64,000 nucleotides of DNA from Chitinophagaceae bacterium (GTDB lineage: Bacteria > Bacteroidota > Bacteroidia > Chitinophagales > Chitinophagaceae), in NCBI GenBank assembly GCA_016720825.1, contig JADKJV010000005.1, forward strand, positions 124,001-188,000. Direction: 5' to 3'. Both the position numbers and the translations under genes were made by a program. Numbering within the stretch: position 1 is the first letter of the stretch; every line of letters begins with the position of its first letter. Below, piece after piece: positions 39,638 to 48,268 of this stretch. The notes under the pieces are model-generated. The model was not told the origin of the DNA. It searched no databases and saw nothing but the letters and a program-made list of their open reading frames with translations.

Positions 39638-40270
39638 AGGTCTCCGGCAATAGAATGTTCTACGGAATTATTTACCGGTTCATCAAAAAAATTGGATAAA
39701 CATCAAAGCAAAACCTAAGCGGTCTTATAAAAGGATAAAGAGAGAGGCTTCCAGGGATAAACTTTAAACTGAGACAAGAATATACTTGAAGAATCTACTG
39801 GCTTCAGCGGGTACAATACCCTGACTGAATAACCGATATGATTATTCGTTGGCTTGTTTCTCTTAGTGGCTTAAAACAGGTTGGAAAATTGGCAGGTTGC
39901 TGCCGGTGGATTTTCAGGTACTGTAAAAATAATATTTCAGAACGGATTTCCTACCCTTTCATTGATTAATTTTTTAATTCTTTACTTCGATTAACAACCT
40001 AAATATCAAAATATTAAACAAATATCCAAATCAGTCATGGAGGGTGTTTTCACCTGTTTTTTTGCTTTTTTTCCCGGGCTTGTTTTCCGCCTGAAACCTG
40101 TTTAAAAACATATCGAAAGTGATTTATTTATAATGCCTAAATTTTTAATCTCCAGTGGACTGTGTTTTCCGGATTCTAAGTGATGTCTTTAATAAAAAAG
40201 GGGCTGTCAAGCTGACAACCCCTTTGCGCTAAATTATAATGAAAGGCTAAGGATTAAACAAAATTTGAAA
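39638..40270. other. Intergenic region, 633 bp, upstream of the giant gene
   Basis: This should hold the promoter of the 28-kb operon, but I could not find a convincing TAnnTTTG on the minus strand. It is AT-rich around 39,950-40,150 and ends with the terminator of the next gene (40,194-40,222). No ORF or repeat is supported. Confidence 0.4.
40194..40222 (-). terminator. Terminator of the 40271-41665 gene
   Basis: The stem GGGGCTGTCA / TGACAACCCC (one wobble) has loop AGC. It is preceded on the plus strand by A6 at 40194-40199, i.e. a U-tract after the stem on the minus strand, about 50 bp beyond the stop codon. Confidence 0.85.
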
Positions 40271-41665
40271 TCACTGTCTGATAAACGTCTTGCTTTGAAT
40301 CGAACCATCAGAACCCGTGAACTGGAGCATATAAACGCCTTTTTGCAGCGACTGAACAGACAATCCCTGCTCACCGGGTATAATTTGCTTTTTCAGCATC
40401 AGCCGGCCCGACATATCCATGATTTTTACCTGGCCACCGGCACCCGCTGACTGGATATGCAGTACATCTGCCGTTGGATTCGGCCAAACAGATATCCCAC
40501 CCTGGCGGGATTTCACGTCCACCATTTTTATAGAAGAATACAACACCTGCGAAGTCTGGTCTTTCATGCGGATCCGGTAATGATTGGCGCCGGCTACAGG
40601 CGACTGGTGTACGTAACGGTACTGACGAATACCACTCCCGTTACCAGAACCACTTACAGTTGACAATGTTTGCCAATTGTTTCCATCCTGGCTGTATTCA
40701 ACATAATAAACAGTATAAGATTCTTCTGCCACCGACCAGTTCAGATCCACTTTTCCATTTTCCTGCAAAGCTGCATCAAAACCAACCCAGCTAACCGGCA
40801 ATACACCCAACGGAAAGGCACAGGATGTAAGGTCATTGCCCACACCCGCTACAGAAAAATTCCCGAGGAAAGTAGTACTGAAGTTGTTTTCCAACCGGTA
40901 CAGTTTATTATCACCCAATGTTCCCAGGAAAATCTGGCCCTGCGGATTGAATGCAATACCGGCAATGCTGTTTCCGGTTGGCGTATTGGTGTTCGGGTCA
41001 ATCAACCTTGTAACCGTAACAGATGCCTGTGCCGTAGTAGGCATCGGACTGGGCAATTTATATAACGCATACTTGCTGGTGCTCGATGTTACAATCCAGA
41101 GATTGCCATTTCCGTCAAAGGCAATATCACCGGCAGACTGGTTCTGGATCACATTAGTTACATTATTCCCAAACTGGTCTTTAAAACTGGAAGTAATAAA
41201 AGTCCAGTGTATTTGTAATGATATTATAAAGTTCAGGTTACCAGACACATCAATCGTATAATATGCTTTCCCATTGGCTGTAACACAACCAGTATGCACT
41301 GTGTTGCTACAAGTACTGGTTGCCAGGATAGACACTGAATTAGTTCCCGGATCAAAAGAAACAAACTCCTGCGGGGAACTGCTCACATCACGTTTGAAAT
41401 AATAAAACTTTCCATTGGTGGCATTATAACCAAGCCCATTGGAACTGTTTGCAGAATTGCCGGAATAAGAACTCGACTTTACCGTTGTGCCTACTGAGGC
41501 ATTACTAACAATAATCGAATAAATAGCACCGTTATTTGTTAAACCATAAATAACCGCTGAAGGATCCTGGCAAAGCTGGCAATGAGCGGGACTGTCAAGA
41601 ACCACCAGGCTCATCAGCATAATGCCAAACATGGGAGTGCGAAAAAAGGTAAAAACCGCTTTCAT
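40271..41665 (-). CDS. Exported beta-propeller-like protein with T9SS type A sorting domain
   Basis: This is a 464-residue protein. The signal peptide ends near SPAHCQ. Residues ~35-290 contain repeated blade-like segments (IYGLTNNGAIYSI, AGDIAFDGNGNLWIV, IAGIAFNPQGQIFLGTL) resembling NHL or DUF6923-type propellers. A fibronectin-like domain follows (VSWVGFDAALQENGKVDLNWSVAEE ... YYVEYSQDGNNWQ). The last ~75 residues are a type A sorting domain (ISVWPNPTADVLHIQS ... LQKGVYMLQF). Family knowledge: the tail targets the protein to the T9SS for secretion or surface attachment. It is a single gene with its own terminator. The ligand is unknown. Confidence 0.85.
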   Translation of the reverse strand: MKAVFTFFRTPMFGIMLMSLVVLDSPAHCQLCQDPSAVIYGLTNNGAIYSIIVSNASVGTTVKSSSYSGNSANSSNGLGYNATNGKFYYFKRDVSSSPQEFVSFDPGTNSVSILATSTCSNTVHTGCVTANGKAYYTIDVSGNLNFIISLQIHWTFITSSFKDQFGNNVTNVIQNQSAGDIAFDGNGNLWIVTSSTSKYALYKLPSPMPTTAQASVTVTRLIDPNTNTPTGNSIAGIAFNPQGQIFLGTLGDNKLYRLENNFSTTFLGNFSVAGVGNDLTSCAFPLGVLPVSWVGFDAALQENGKVDLNWSVAEESYTVYYVEYSQDGNNWQTLSTVSGSGNGSGIRQYRYVHQSPVAGANHYRIRMKDQTSQVLYSSIKMVDVKSRQGGISVWPNPTADVLHIQSAGAGGQVKIMDMSGRLMLKKQIIPGEQGLSVQSLQKGVYMLQFTGSDGSIQSKTFIRQ

Positions 41666-42098
41666 AAAGTAGGGATTTAGTGATTGTTCAATGCGATACA
41701 GAAATCTGGCTTTTCCCGGATACTGGTGGATTATGTTCTGGAACCGGCATCGGAACAGGTAAACCTGCTGACACCTTTCTGTATTTATCCGTTTGCTTTG
41801 AGGAATTTTGCGCAGGCAATTTTGCAGCCCGGCGGAAGTAAATTCATCATAAGGATCGGATTAAATACAGCGTAAATTTATAAGCGTTTATACTTACTTG
41901 CAATAGGGAAAATACCATTAGAATCTCAATGGAAGTTGACTTAAAGCACTACCCGTTGAAAACCAATATTCAACACTTCAAAAAAAAATTAAAAAAAAAT
42001 TGACGAGTAAAAACACCCTCCTTTAGATGAATCGTAAATGCACGAAGAACCGGGAAACACAACCGGTTTCCATGAAAAAAATCAGTCCCTGAAATTGA
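41666..42098. other. Intergenic region, 433 bp
   Basis: This is the leader of the propeller-like gene and the 3' flank of the thioredoxin operon. It contains an A-rich tract at 41,979-42,000. A weak inverted repeat GGAAAC/GTTTCC at about 42,053-42,071 lacks a U-tract in the needed direction and was not called a terminator. Confidence 0.4.
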
Positions 42099-42392
42099 TT
42101 AAATGAATTTTTGTACGGCCGAAACGATGGCTTGCTTAGGTAAAACCCCGCTCTGCCGCCAGACCTGTTTGCCTTCTTTGAAAAGGATAAGCGTGGGAAC
42201 GCCCTGCACCTGGTATTCCGACGCAATCGCCGGATTCTGGTCTACATCTATTTTAATAATGGAAGCCGTATCACCCAGCGCTTCCTTGACTTCATGCAGT
42301 ACAGGTGCCAGCATTTTACACGGACCGCACCAGGCGGCTGTAAAATCTACCAAAACCAGTTTGTTGAGTTGTATGATTTCAGGAAATGTCAT
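42099..42392 (-). CDS. Thioredoxin
   Basis: This 97-residue thioredoxin carries the redox motif WCGPC (Cys22, Cys25), the cis-proline GVPT (Pro66), the buried-Asp strand KLVLVDF and the IKIDVDQNP strand. I chose ATG at 42392, whose frame overlaps the preceding stop by 14 bp, over the upstream ATG at 42443. The earlier start would add a basic tail (MVFSRKRRRPVKK) that is only the out-of-frame reading of the preceding gene. Role: reduction of protein or persulfide disulfides in the cytoplasm. It is the last gene of an overlapping three-gene operon facing away from CoA-disulfide reductase, suggesting it recycles thiols for that enzyme system. Confidence 0.9.
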   Translation of the reverse strand: MTFPEIIQLNKLVLVDFTAAWCGPCKMLAPVLHEVKEALGDTASIIKIDVDQNPAIASEYQVQGVPTLILFKEGKQVWRQSGVLPKQAIVSAVQKFI

Positions 42393-42612
42393 GCTGGTCT
42401 TTTGTTTCTTTACCGGTCTTCTCCTCTTTCTTGAAAATACCAAGCAGTAAGGTACCCATCAGTGCACCATACAATGTACTGTTCACGGGTTTGGATGTAA
42501 TCCTGCAGGTACCCGAAGCACAACCTACCTGCTGCCAGTATAAATAACCGGCAACGGCACCGAGCAACGCTCCCAAAATATAAAGCCTGTTACTTTTTAA
42601 CCACTTCTTCAT
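42379..42612 (-). CDS. DUF6132 family small membrane protein
   Basis: This 77-residue protein has two hydrophobic segments (LYILGALLGAVAGYLYW and TLYGALMGTLLLGIF) separated by a CASGTC motif and KPVNST, which is the conserved DUF6132 layout. The family is uncharacterised; its two cysteines between membrane helices suggest thiol or metal chemistry at the membrane (inference). The start overlaps the previous gene's end by 23 bp and its stop overlaps the thioredoxin start, so the three are translationally coupled. Confidence 0.82.
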   Translation of the reverse strand: MKKWLKSNRLYILGALLGAVAGYLYWQQVGCASGTCRITSKPVNSTLYGALMGTLLLGIFKKEEKTGKETKDQHDIS

Positions 42613-42835
42613 AAACTACTTCCTGGTTTTTGCCTGCGTCTTTTTTTGCCATAGGAACAGCACATCCGTTCACACCGCAACAGCCATAATTAAATAAAGG
42701 CATGGATGCGAAAACCACACCAAACAGGCCAATCATCCAGTCGTGCGTGAAAATCCCCTGCACAATAACAGTCACCCCAAGAATAAGCCTGAAGAACCGG
42801 AGGGCGTTCCAGTTGCTGAACAATTGTCTGAACAT
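42590..42835 (-). CDS. YgaP-like (DUF2892-type) inner-membrane protein
   Basis: This 81-residue protein has a short amphipathic start (MFRQLFSNWNALRFFRLILG), two hydrophobic segments (LILGVTVIVQGIF and WMIGLFGVVFASMPLF) and a cysteine cluster, CCGVNGC, followed by a polar tail. It resembles the membrane part of YgaP-type rhodanese proteins, here without the rhodanese domain. That domain is supplied in fusion with the divergent oxidoreductase. It is first in the operon with DUF6132 and thioredoxin. Function in sulfur or persulfide handling is inferred from this neighbourhood. Confidence 0.78.
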   Translation of the reverse strand: MFRQLFSNWNALRFFRLILGVTVIVQGIFTHDWMIGLFGVVFASMPLFNYGCCGVNGCAVPMAKKDAGKNQEVVYEEVVKK

Positions 42836-42858
42836 ATTTAGTATTTAGAATGAACACC

Positions 42859-42904
42859 CAAATGTACCTGATCCCGGCCAGCTACTTCTGTAACAATGGT
42901 CACA
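42859..42904 (-). promoter_or_regulatory. Candidate promoter and operator of the YgaP-like/DUF6132/thioredoxin operon
   Basis: On the minus strand TACATTTG (42866-42859) is a perfect match to the Bacteroidota TAnnTTTG -7 element, 24 bp upstream of the start codon. A palindrome TGTAACAATGGTCACA (plus strand, 42889-42904; arms TGTnAC/GTnACA) is centred about 30 bp upstream of it, a Crp-like placement. Confidence 0.45.
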
Positions 42905-42947
42905 CACTCAATATTTAACAATGAACATCATATACTCAGTGTGTTAA

Positions 42948-42991
42948 GTGACAAATATCACAATTCGGGCGCCGTGGCAGGTTTACTTTTG
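42948..42991 (+). promoter_or_regulatory. Crp/Fnr-type site and TAnnTTTG promoter of the CoA-disulfide reductase gene
   Basis: The palindrome GTGACAAATATCAC (42948-42961, TGA-N6-TCA core) is centred 29.5 bp before TACTTTTG (42984-42991), a perfect TAnnTTTG -7 element. That places the site near -41.5 from the expected start of transcription, the class II activator position. The start codon follows 40 bp downstream. The same arrangement recurs before both cytochrome c genes in this window. Confidence 0.65.
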
Positions 42992-43031
42992 AACTGCTGA
43001 GGGACTAATCCCTGAGCAGAAATTACAAATC

Positions 43032-44723
43032 ATGAAGTACATCATTATAGGCGCAGTGGCCGGCGGGGCCAGTACAGCAGCCAGGCTGAGAAGGCTGGAC
43101 GAACATGCTGATATCATCATCTTTGAAAAAGGAGAATACATTTCTTATGCCAACTGCGGTCTGCCTTATTATATCGGTAATGTAATCAATGACCGGAATA
43201 AACTGTTTGTACAAACTGCTGCTTCATTCAACCAGCGTTTTAATATTGATGTACGCGTGAAAACGGAAGTGTTGTCAGTCAATCCTGCCAATAAAACTAT
43301 CCAGGCCCTCAATAGTGTAACCGGGGAAACCTATGAAGAAACGTATGATAAACTGGTCCTTTCTCCCGGTGCAGAACCCGTAAGGCCTCCCCTGCCCGGC
43401 ATCGGACTCGAAGGGATTTTTACATTGCGGAATGTAAACGACACAGATTATATCAAAGCCTATACCCAGCAAACACATGTACGCAAAGTGCTTGTTATCG
43501 GTGCCGGCTTCATCGGACTGGAAATGGCAGAAAACCTGCTCGAACTGGGTATGGATGTAACCGTAGTGGAAATGGGTAACCAGATCCTGGCACCGGTTGA
43601 TTTTCCCATTGCTGCCAAAGTGCAGCAGCATATCCGCTCCAAAGGCGTTCAGCTGATGCTCAACACCGCTGTAACCGGCTTTGCCCAGCAGGGAAAACAA
43701 ATTGAAGCTTCCCTGAAAAACGGAGAAAGAGTGATTGCTGATCTTATCTTACTGTCCATCGGTGTAAGACCCGATACAAAACTGGCTGTTGGCGCCGGCC
43801 TGAAAACAGGACCCGCACGCGGCATCCTGGTCAATGAATATTTGCAGACATCTGACCCGGATATTTATGCTGTGGGGGATGCCATTGAATTTGCCAATCC
43901 CATTTCCGGTCAATCCATCTCTACTTTCCTGGCAGGGCCCGCCAATAAACAGGGCCGCATCTGTGCCAATAATGTAGTACTGGGGAATAAACAGGTTTAT
44001 AAAGGCGCTATCAACACAGCAATTGTAAAAGTGTTCGACATGACTGTCGCCACTGCGGGCATGGCTTCCAAACACCTCCAGGCTGCAGGCATCAAACATA
44101 TTGTTTCCACCACGCATAATGGATCGCATGCAGCATATTTTCCCGGATCGCAGCAGATGACTATCCAGATTGCATTTACACCCGACGAAGGCAAACTGCT
44201 GGGTGCACAGATTGCCGGGTATGATGGTGTTGACAAACGACTGGACATTCTCTCCTCTTTTATCCAGCAGGGAAAAACGATTTATGACATGATGGAGTTT
44301 GAGCATTCCTATGCACCGCCGTATTCCTCTGCCAAGGATCCGGTAAACATGGCCGGTTTTGTGGCTGATAATATCCTTACTGAAAGACTGAACGTTTTTT
44401 ACTGGAACCAGATGGACCAGATCAAGGCTGATGATGTGCTGATTGACGTAAGACGTGCGGATGAATATCGTGCCGGTCGTATTGAAGGAGCCATCAATAT
44501 TCCTGTTGACGAACTCCGGAACAGGCTGGATGAAATACCCCGCGACAAAAAACTGTTTATCTATTGTGAAGCCGGTCTACGCGGATACCTGGCACAACGC
44601 ATCCTCCGCCAGAACGGTTTTGAAAAAGTCTGGAATTTATCCGGCGGCTATATTTTATGGAAGAGCAGTACCACTGAGATTAAACTGAGTGAAACACCTG
44701 CCGCACTGGAAGTGGCGCACTGA
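43032..44723 (+). CDS. CoA-disulfide reductase-like flavoprotein with C-terminal rhodanese domain
   Basis: This is a 563-residue protein. Residues 1-330 form a two-dinucleotide-binding flavoprotein with an FAD-binding GAVAGGASTAARLRR (7-21), the single redox Cys42 in YANCGLPYYIG, an NAD(P)H-binding VIGAGFIGLEMAENL (~150) and an FAD-binding YAVGDAIE (~285). A dimerisation domain (~330-445) carries the conserved FEHSYAPPYSSAKDP. The rhodanese domain (~455-545) has the active loop CEAGLRG with Cys512. Family knowledge: CoADR-rhodanese fusions reduce CoA disulfides or CoA persulfides and polysulfides with NAD(P)H. It is divergent from a YgaP-like/DUF6132/thioredoxin operon with related chemistry. 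Promoter: Crp/Fnr-like site at 42948-42961. The ORF is intact; the start has no strong ribosome-binding site. Confidence 0.92.
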   Translation: MKYIIIGAVAGGASTAARLRRLDEHADIIIFEKGEYISYANCGLPYYIGNVINDRNKLFVQTAASFNQRFNIDVRVKTEVLSVNPANKTIQALNSVTGETYEETYDKLVLSPGAEPVRPPLPGIGLEGIFTLRNVNDTDYIKAYTQQTHVRKVLVIGAGFIGLEMAENLLELGMDVTVVEMGNQILAPVDFPIAAKVQQHIRSKGVQLMLNTAVTGFAQQGKQIEASLKNGERVIADLILLSIGVRPDTKLAVGAGLKTGPARGILVNEYLQTSDPDIYAVGDAIEFANPISGQSISTFLAGPANKQGRICANNVVLGNKQVYKGAINTAIVKVFDMTVATAGMASKHLQAAGIKHIVSTTHNGSHAAYFPGSQQMTIQIAFTPDEGKLLGAQIAGYDGVDKRLDILSSFIQQGKTIYDMMEFEHSYAPPYSSAKDPVNMAGFVADNILTERLNVFYWNQMDQIKADDVLIDVRRADEYRAGRIEGAINIPVDELRNRLDEIPRDKKLFIYCEAGLRGYLAQRILRQNGFEKVWNLSGGYILWKSSTTEIKLSETPAALEVAH

Positions 44724-44731
44724 TCCTTTGT

Positions 44732-45310
44732 TTATTCAGCAGCCGCCCCGAGAAAAACGGAACTCGCTTTTCCTCCGGTAAACTGGAAGATGATACCCCC
44801 GTAAACGGAACCGACTACAATTTCCGCAGTATTAGTGGCCTCCCCATCTGTATGCCCGGCATATAATTTTTTCACGTCCTCATAACTGCTGCCTATACCA
44901 GCACCGGCCGTCGTTTTGAAATTACAGGGAGCTTTTGCACTGATGGAGAAAACAGATTTATTCGGTTCACCGGTTTTATTAAAACTCATGTTTACTACAA
45001 GACCTGCTGATTTATAGGTCCAGTCTTCATGCATCATGCCATCTGCTCCCCATTCTTCTGCTTTTGATTTACTATCGGGTGCACCAAGCGCAACGACCGC
45101 ATCTTTGTCTGACTGCCCCAGGAATACCGGACCAAAATGTTCCATATCTGGTTTTGGAGCGCTTGCTGTATCGGGCGGACGGACAGCATCTGTATCCCCA
45201 TGCATAGGCATCTCAGCATTTGTTGTTGCGGCATCTGATGCTTTTTCTTTTTTCCCTGAACTGCAGGAAATCGCCAGGGCAGCAGCGAGTATGCAAAATA
45301 AATATCTCAT
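44732..45310 (-). CDS. Putative lipoprotein
   Basis: This 192-residue protein has a lipoprotein signal peptide (lipid-acceptor Cys16, AISC) followed by a low-complexity Ser/Lys/Ala/Met-rich linker to about residue 55. The folded part contains GPVFLGQSDKDAVVALGAPD and KKLYAGHTDGE, two short strand-turn segments with the spacing of SmpA/OmlA or BLIP-like repeats (GMTxxdVxxllGxP-like). I infer an outer-membrane-anchored periplasmic domain but no definite family. It is convergent with the CoA-disulfide reductase gene, with an 8-bp gap between stops. Confidence 0.82.
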   Translation of the reverse strand: MRYLFCILAAALAISCSSGKKEKASDAATTNAEMPMHGDTDAVRPPDTASAPKPDMEHFGPVFLGQSDKDAVVALGAPDSKSKAEEWGADGMMHEDWTYKSAGLVVNMSFNKTGEPNKSVFSISAKAPCNFKTTAGAGIGSSYEDVKKLYAGHTDGEATNTAEIVVGSVYGGIIFQFTGGKASSVFLGAAAE

Positions 45311-45435
45311 AAAACAGGTTTTTGTTAATGGTTAAAATGGCAGGTAATCAGCCGGGATGTAAGCCTTTGGCTGGAATCCAATAACCGGCAATTCATATTC
45401 AATATACATAACCTATTTGAAAATCCCTTTACCGC

Positions 45436-46625
45436 TTACGGCTTATTTAACTTACCCATGAACAGGATGGTTTTCGTTTCACGGTCGCAAAGCATAAATA
45501 TAAACGGGTGGTCCGCATTGAACACTTTACGGGGTCTCTCCGGCAGCTGAACGGAAACAGATCTTGTCATTACAACAGCAGTAGCAGCTGCGGCTTCAGT
45601 ACCTGCCTCATCCACTTCTATAAATGATTTATGTATTACGGCACTGATTTTAAGCGGCGTCTTGCTGATTCCGGAAAAATCTGCAAGCTTAAAAACGCAG
45701 AATGCATTCCCAGGCTTTGCAGCATATCGCCAAGCTGGAAAGTACATTCCATTTTAAATTTCGGAAGATGAATACTGGTTTTTTCTGATTGCATCGAATC
45801 CATCCAGCCCCTGAGTTTTTCTTCGTTGAACGATTTTTCGAAATCAACCTCTCTCCCTTTCACCGGAAGAACAATAACCATGGACAATTTATTGGAACGG
45901 TAAGGTAATTCAATCAGCTGCGCGAGTTCATTTTCGGCGTATTTCACCACCGAGGTGTTATTCATGAAAGGGACTTTCACAGAATCCATTTCTGCATAAA
46001 ACATCTTTTCTGCAGTATTTTCCTTTTTAAAAGGATCAGCCCATTTCCCTTTGAACCAGATGGTGTTCACCAATACCAGTCTTGTTCCTGTAGTGACCAC
46101 CCCTTTTACCAGCAGTTCTTTGATCCGGTTATTGGTTTGTTCAGCCGTCCAGGTATTGATCGCCTGGCGTCCGACTTCCGGGTTGTTACTGAAATTTGTC
46201 ATGTGCAGTCCGGCCTGATACGAATCAGCTACGAGGCTGGAAAATTCCGGATTGACCGGAAAACCTTCCTGCAGCCAAAGTGCATTGGCGGTGCGGATAC
46301 TGTCGCCCATTTGTTCCAGCAATTTGAATTGCTTCAGGCTGTATTGTATATCCTGCCTGATACAATTCACCAGTCCTGTGCTGTGCAGTGTTTGCTGCAT
46401 TTCAGTAGCTGTAATCCCATTGGCGCCTTCGCCGGTCATGTGCAGCGCTGTATAAATACTGTATGGAGAAAAGAAAACCGGGGAACTCCCTTTCAGCAGT
46501 CCTTTATAAATATCAAAGGCAAACTGGTTATTGGCGGTACGGAGTGACGGCGTGGTGCAGGGCTGTGCAAATATTAAAGTTGACATCAGGAAAGAAAGCC
46601 AAAGCAGGCAGATTTTATTACGCAT
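45436..46625 (-). CDS. Exported serpin family protease inhibitor, one frameshift in this sequence
   Basis: This is about 396 residues when two ORFs (45636-46625 and 45436-45747) are joined. The signal peptide ends TLIFAQP. Serpin landmarks are SPYSIYTALHMTGEGANG (helix hB), NTIWFKGKW (strand 3A), LPKFKMECTFQLGDMLQSLGM, the hinge and reactive loop VDEAGTEAAAATAVVM, and the C-terminal FNADHPFIFMLCDRETKTILFMGKL. The small-residue hinge is that of inhibitory serpins. The break lies in A5 45691-45695; adding one base restores SAFFKLADFSGIS. Family knowledge: serpins trap serine or cysteine proteases; an exported bacterial one would act in the periplasm or outside the cell. It could be a real pseudogene, but other unrelated genes here are broken in the same way. 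Confidence 0.87.
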
Positions 46626-46687
46626 AAACGTTTATTAAGTGATGCACTTATAAAGTTATATACATAAAGCGGAGAATACAATACTGA

Positions 46688-48268
46688 TTAGCTTTCGCCT
46701 TGCAGGTATTTTATATAACACCGGCGTCTTTTGTGCTGGGTTGCATCATAATATTCCCAGAGCGACTGCACTTTTTCATTGGTTTCCAGTTCGGGGTTAG
46801 ACTCGGCAAATTCAATCCCGTTTTTAAGATAGGAAGCCGTTAATTGCTGCATCAGGATCGCATTTAAACCTTTGCCTTGTAAATCAGGCCTTACAGCCAC
46901 CAGGCATAAATCGGCCAGGTTGTTTTTCCGGAAGGCTTTGAGGATATGCAGGAAACCAAATGGATATAATTTCCCGCCCGTTTTTTGAAGCGCTTTTGAC
47001 AGCGATGGCATCGTAATACCGAATGCTGCGAGCCGGTTTTCTTTATCCAGTACCAGTGAAATAAAATCTGGTTTGATAAACGACAGGTATTTTTTGATGT
47101 TATAGTCAATCTGCTTGTCGTTCAGCGGCACCATGCCATACAAACCGGCATACGCCGCATTGATCAGCTTAAAGATGTCGCGCCCATAGGTTTTCATTTC
47201 CCTGACAGATCCGGCGTTCACCACATGAAGCTGGTTTCTTTTCAAAACAATCTGGGCAACCTTCTCCAGTTTCTCCGGCATTGCTTTTGGCAGCCTGATT
47301 TTATACTCCACCCAGTCCACATCTTTTATATACCCGGCTTTTTCAACAGCCAGCGGATAGTATGGATAATTATAGATCGTGGCGAATGTACCCAACTGGT
47401 CAAATCCCCTGATCAGCATGCCCGCATAATCAAAATTGGTAAAGCCCAGCGGCCCATGAACAGCATCCATGTCTTTTTCGCCGGCCCAGGCCTCTACTGC
47501 TTTCAGTAATTCCGCAGCAATAGCTTCTTCATCTTCAAAATCAATCCATCCAAACCGCATATATTTTTTACCCCATCGCCTGTTATATTCATGATTGATA
47601 ATGCCGGCTACCCTTCCCACAACACGATTTCCTTTATACGCCAGCCAATACCGCGCTTCGCAGAAATCAAATACCGGGTTTTTGTTCTTATTGAATGTAT
47701 CCGCCATGTCCTTTTTCAACTGGGGTACATAAAAAGCATTCCCCGCGTACAGGCGATGGGCAAAATCTACAAACAATTGCATATCCCGGGGCGTTGTGGC
47801 TTCCCGGATAACAATACCATTGTTCACAAAAACAACATCACGTTTTGCAGTACTTGATTTCACTGTAACCTTTACTACAGGAATCGCATTCGTCTCTGCA
47901 ATCAGTTTTTCAATATCAGCCAGCATGCGGTCGGCTTCCTGTTTGTCAAAATCAATGGCCTGCTTTTGCGGCAATTCCCAATCGGTCAGTAACACATGCA
48001 ACGCCGGCGACACAGCATGTTGCTCCAGGCAGTTTCTGGCACAGGCAAGTTTGCAGCCATCAATGGCAACAACCATTTTTGATTTCATGGCCATTTCTAC
48101 AATGGGTTTATGATGGGAACCGATACCGGCGATGCATGACATTTGTGCTATGCCATTCTTATTTAACTGAACCGCCAGGTAATTCGCCATCTGCGCAGCA
48201 CCAGAACATCCGGAACAGGAATAAACAACAGGTAATTTTCCACTGACGGTCTTTATCATCAGAATCAA
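46688..48268 (-). CDS. Fusion of a DGC zinc-binding domain and a GNAT-like N-acyltransferase
   Basis: This is a 526-residue protein. Residues ~12-130 match the DGC (putative zinc-binding) family: YSCSGCSGAAQMANYLA (Cys18, Cys21), MSCIAGIG (Cys45) and IDGCKLACARNCLE (Cys72, Cys76, Cys80). After a ~20-residue linker, residues ~150-526 match a large Bacteroidota GNAT-related family: CEARYWLAYKGNRVVGRVAGI, RFGWIDFEDE, VHGPLGFTNFDYAGMLI, ATIYNYPYYP and AVRPDLQGKGLNAILM as the acetyl-CoA loop. Both domains are usually separate proteins. The linker reads naturally, so fusion looks real, though a lost stop by indel cannot be excluded. Start at Met1 or Met4. Substrate unknown. Confidence 0.85.
   Translation of the reverse strand: MILMIKTVSGKLPVVYSCSGCSGAAQMANYLAVQLNKNGIAQMSCIAGIGSHHKPIVEMAMKSKMVVAIDGCKLACARNCLEQHAVSPALHVLLTDWELPQKQAIDFDKQEADRMLADIEKLIAETNAIPVVKVTVKSSTAKRDVVFVNNGIVIREATTPRDMQLFVDFAHRLYAGNAFYVPQLKKDMADTFNKNKNPVFDFCEARYWLAYKGNRVVGRVAGIINHEYNRRWGKKYMRFGWIDFEDEEAIAAELLKAVEAWAGEKDMDAVHGPLGFTNFDYAGMLIRGFDQLGTFATIYNYPYYPLAVEKAGYIKDVDWVEYKIRLPKAMPEKLEKVAQIVLKRNQLHVVNAGSVREMKTYGRDIFKLINAAYAGLYGMVPLNDKQIDYNIKKYLSFIKPDFISLVLDKENRLAAFGITMPSLSKALQKTGGKLYPFGFLHILKAFRKNNLADLCLVAVRPDLQGKGLNAILMQQLTASYLKNGIEFAESNPELETNEKVQSLWEYYDATQHKRRRCYIKYLQGES

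Noticed and set aside
42053..42071. GGAAAC/GTTTCC inverted repeat downstream of thioredoxin as terminator
   Set aside because: The stem is only six pairs and no U-tract follows on the minus strand.
42393..42443. Earlier start for thioredoxin at 42443
   Set aside because: The added residues are the out-of-frame end of the DUF6132 gene; normal thioredoxins begin close to the MTFPEI position.
45311..45435. Possible small gene between the serpin and lipoprotein genes
   Set aside because: No frame with a plausible start and composition; treated as ordinary leader sequence.
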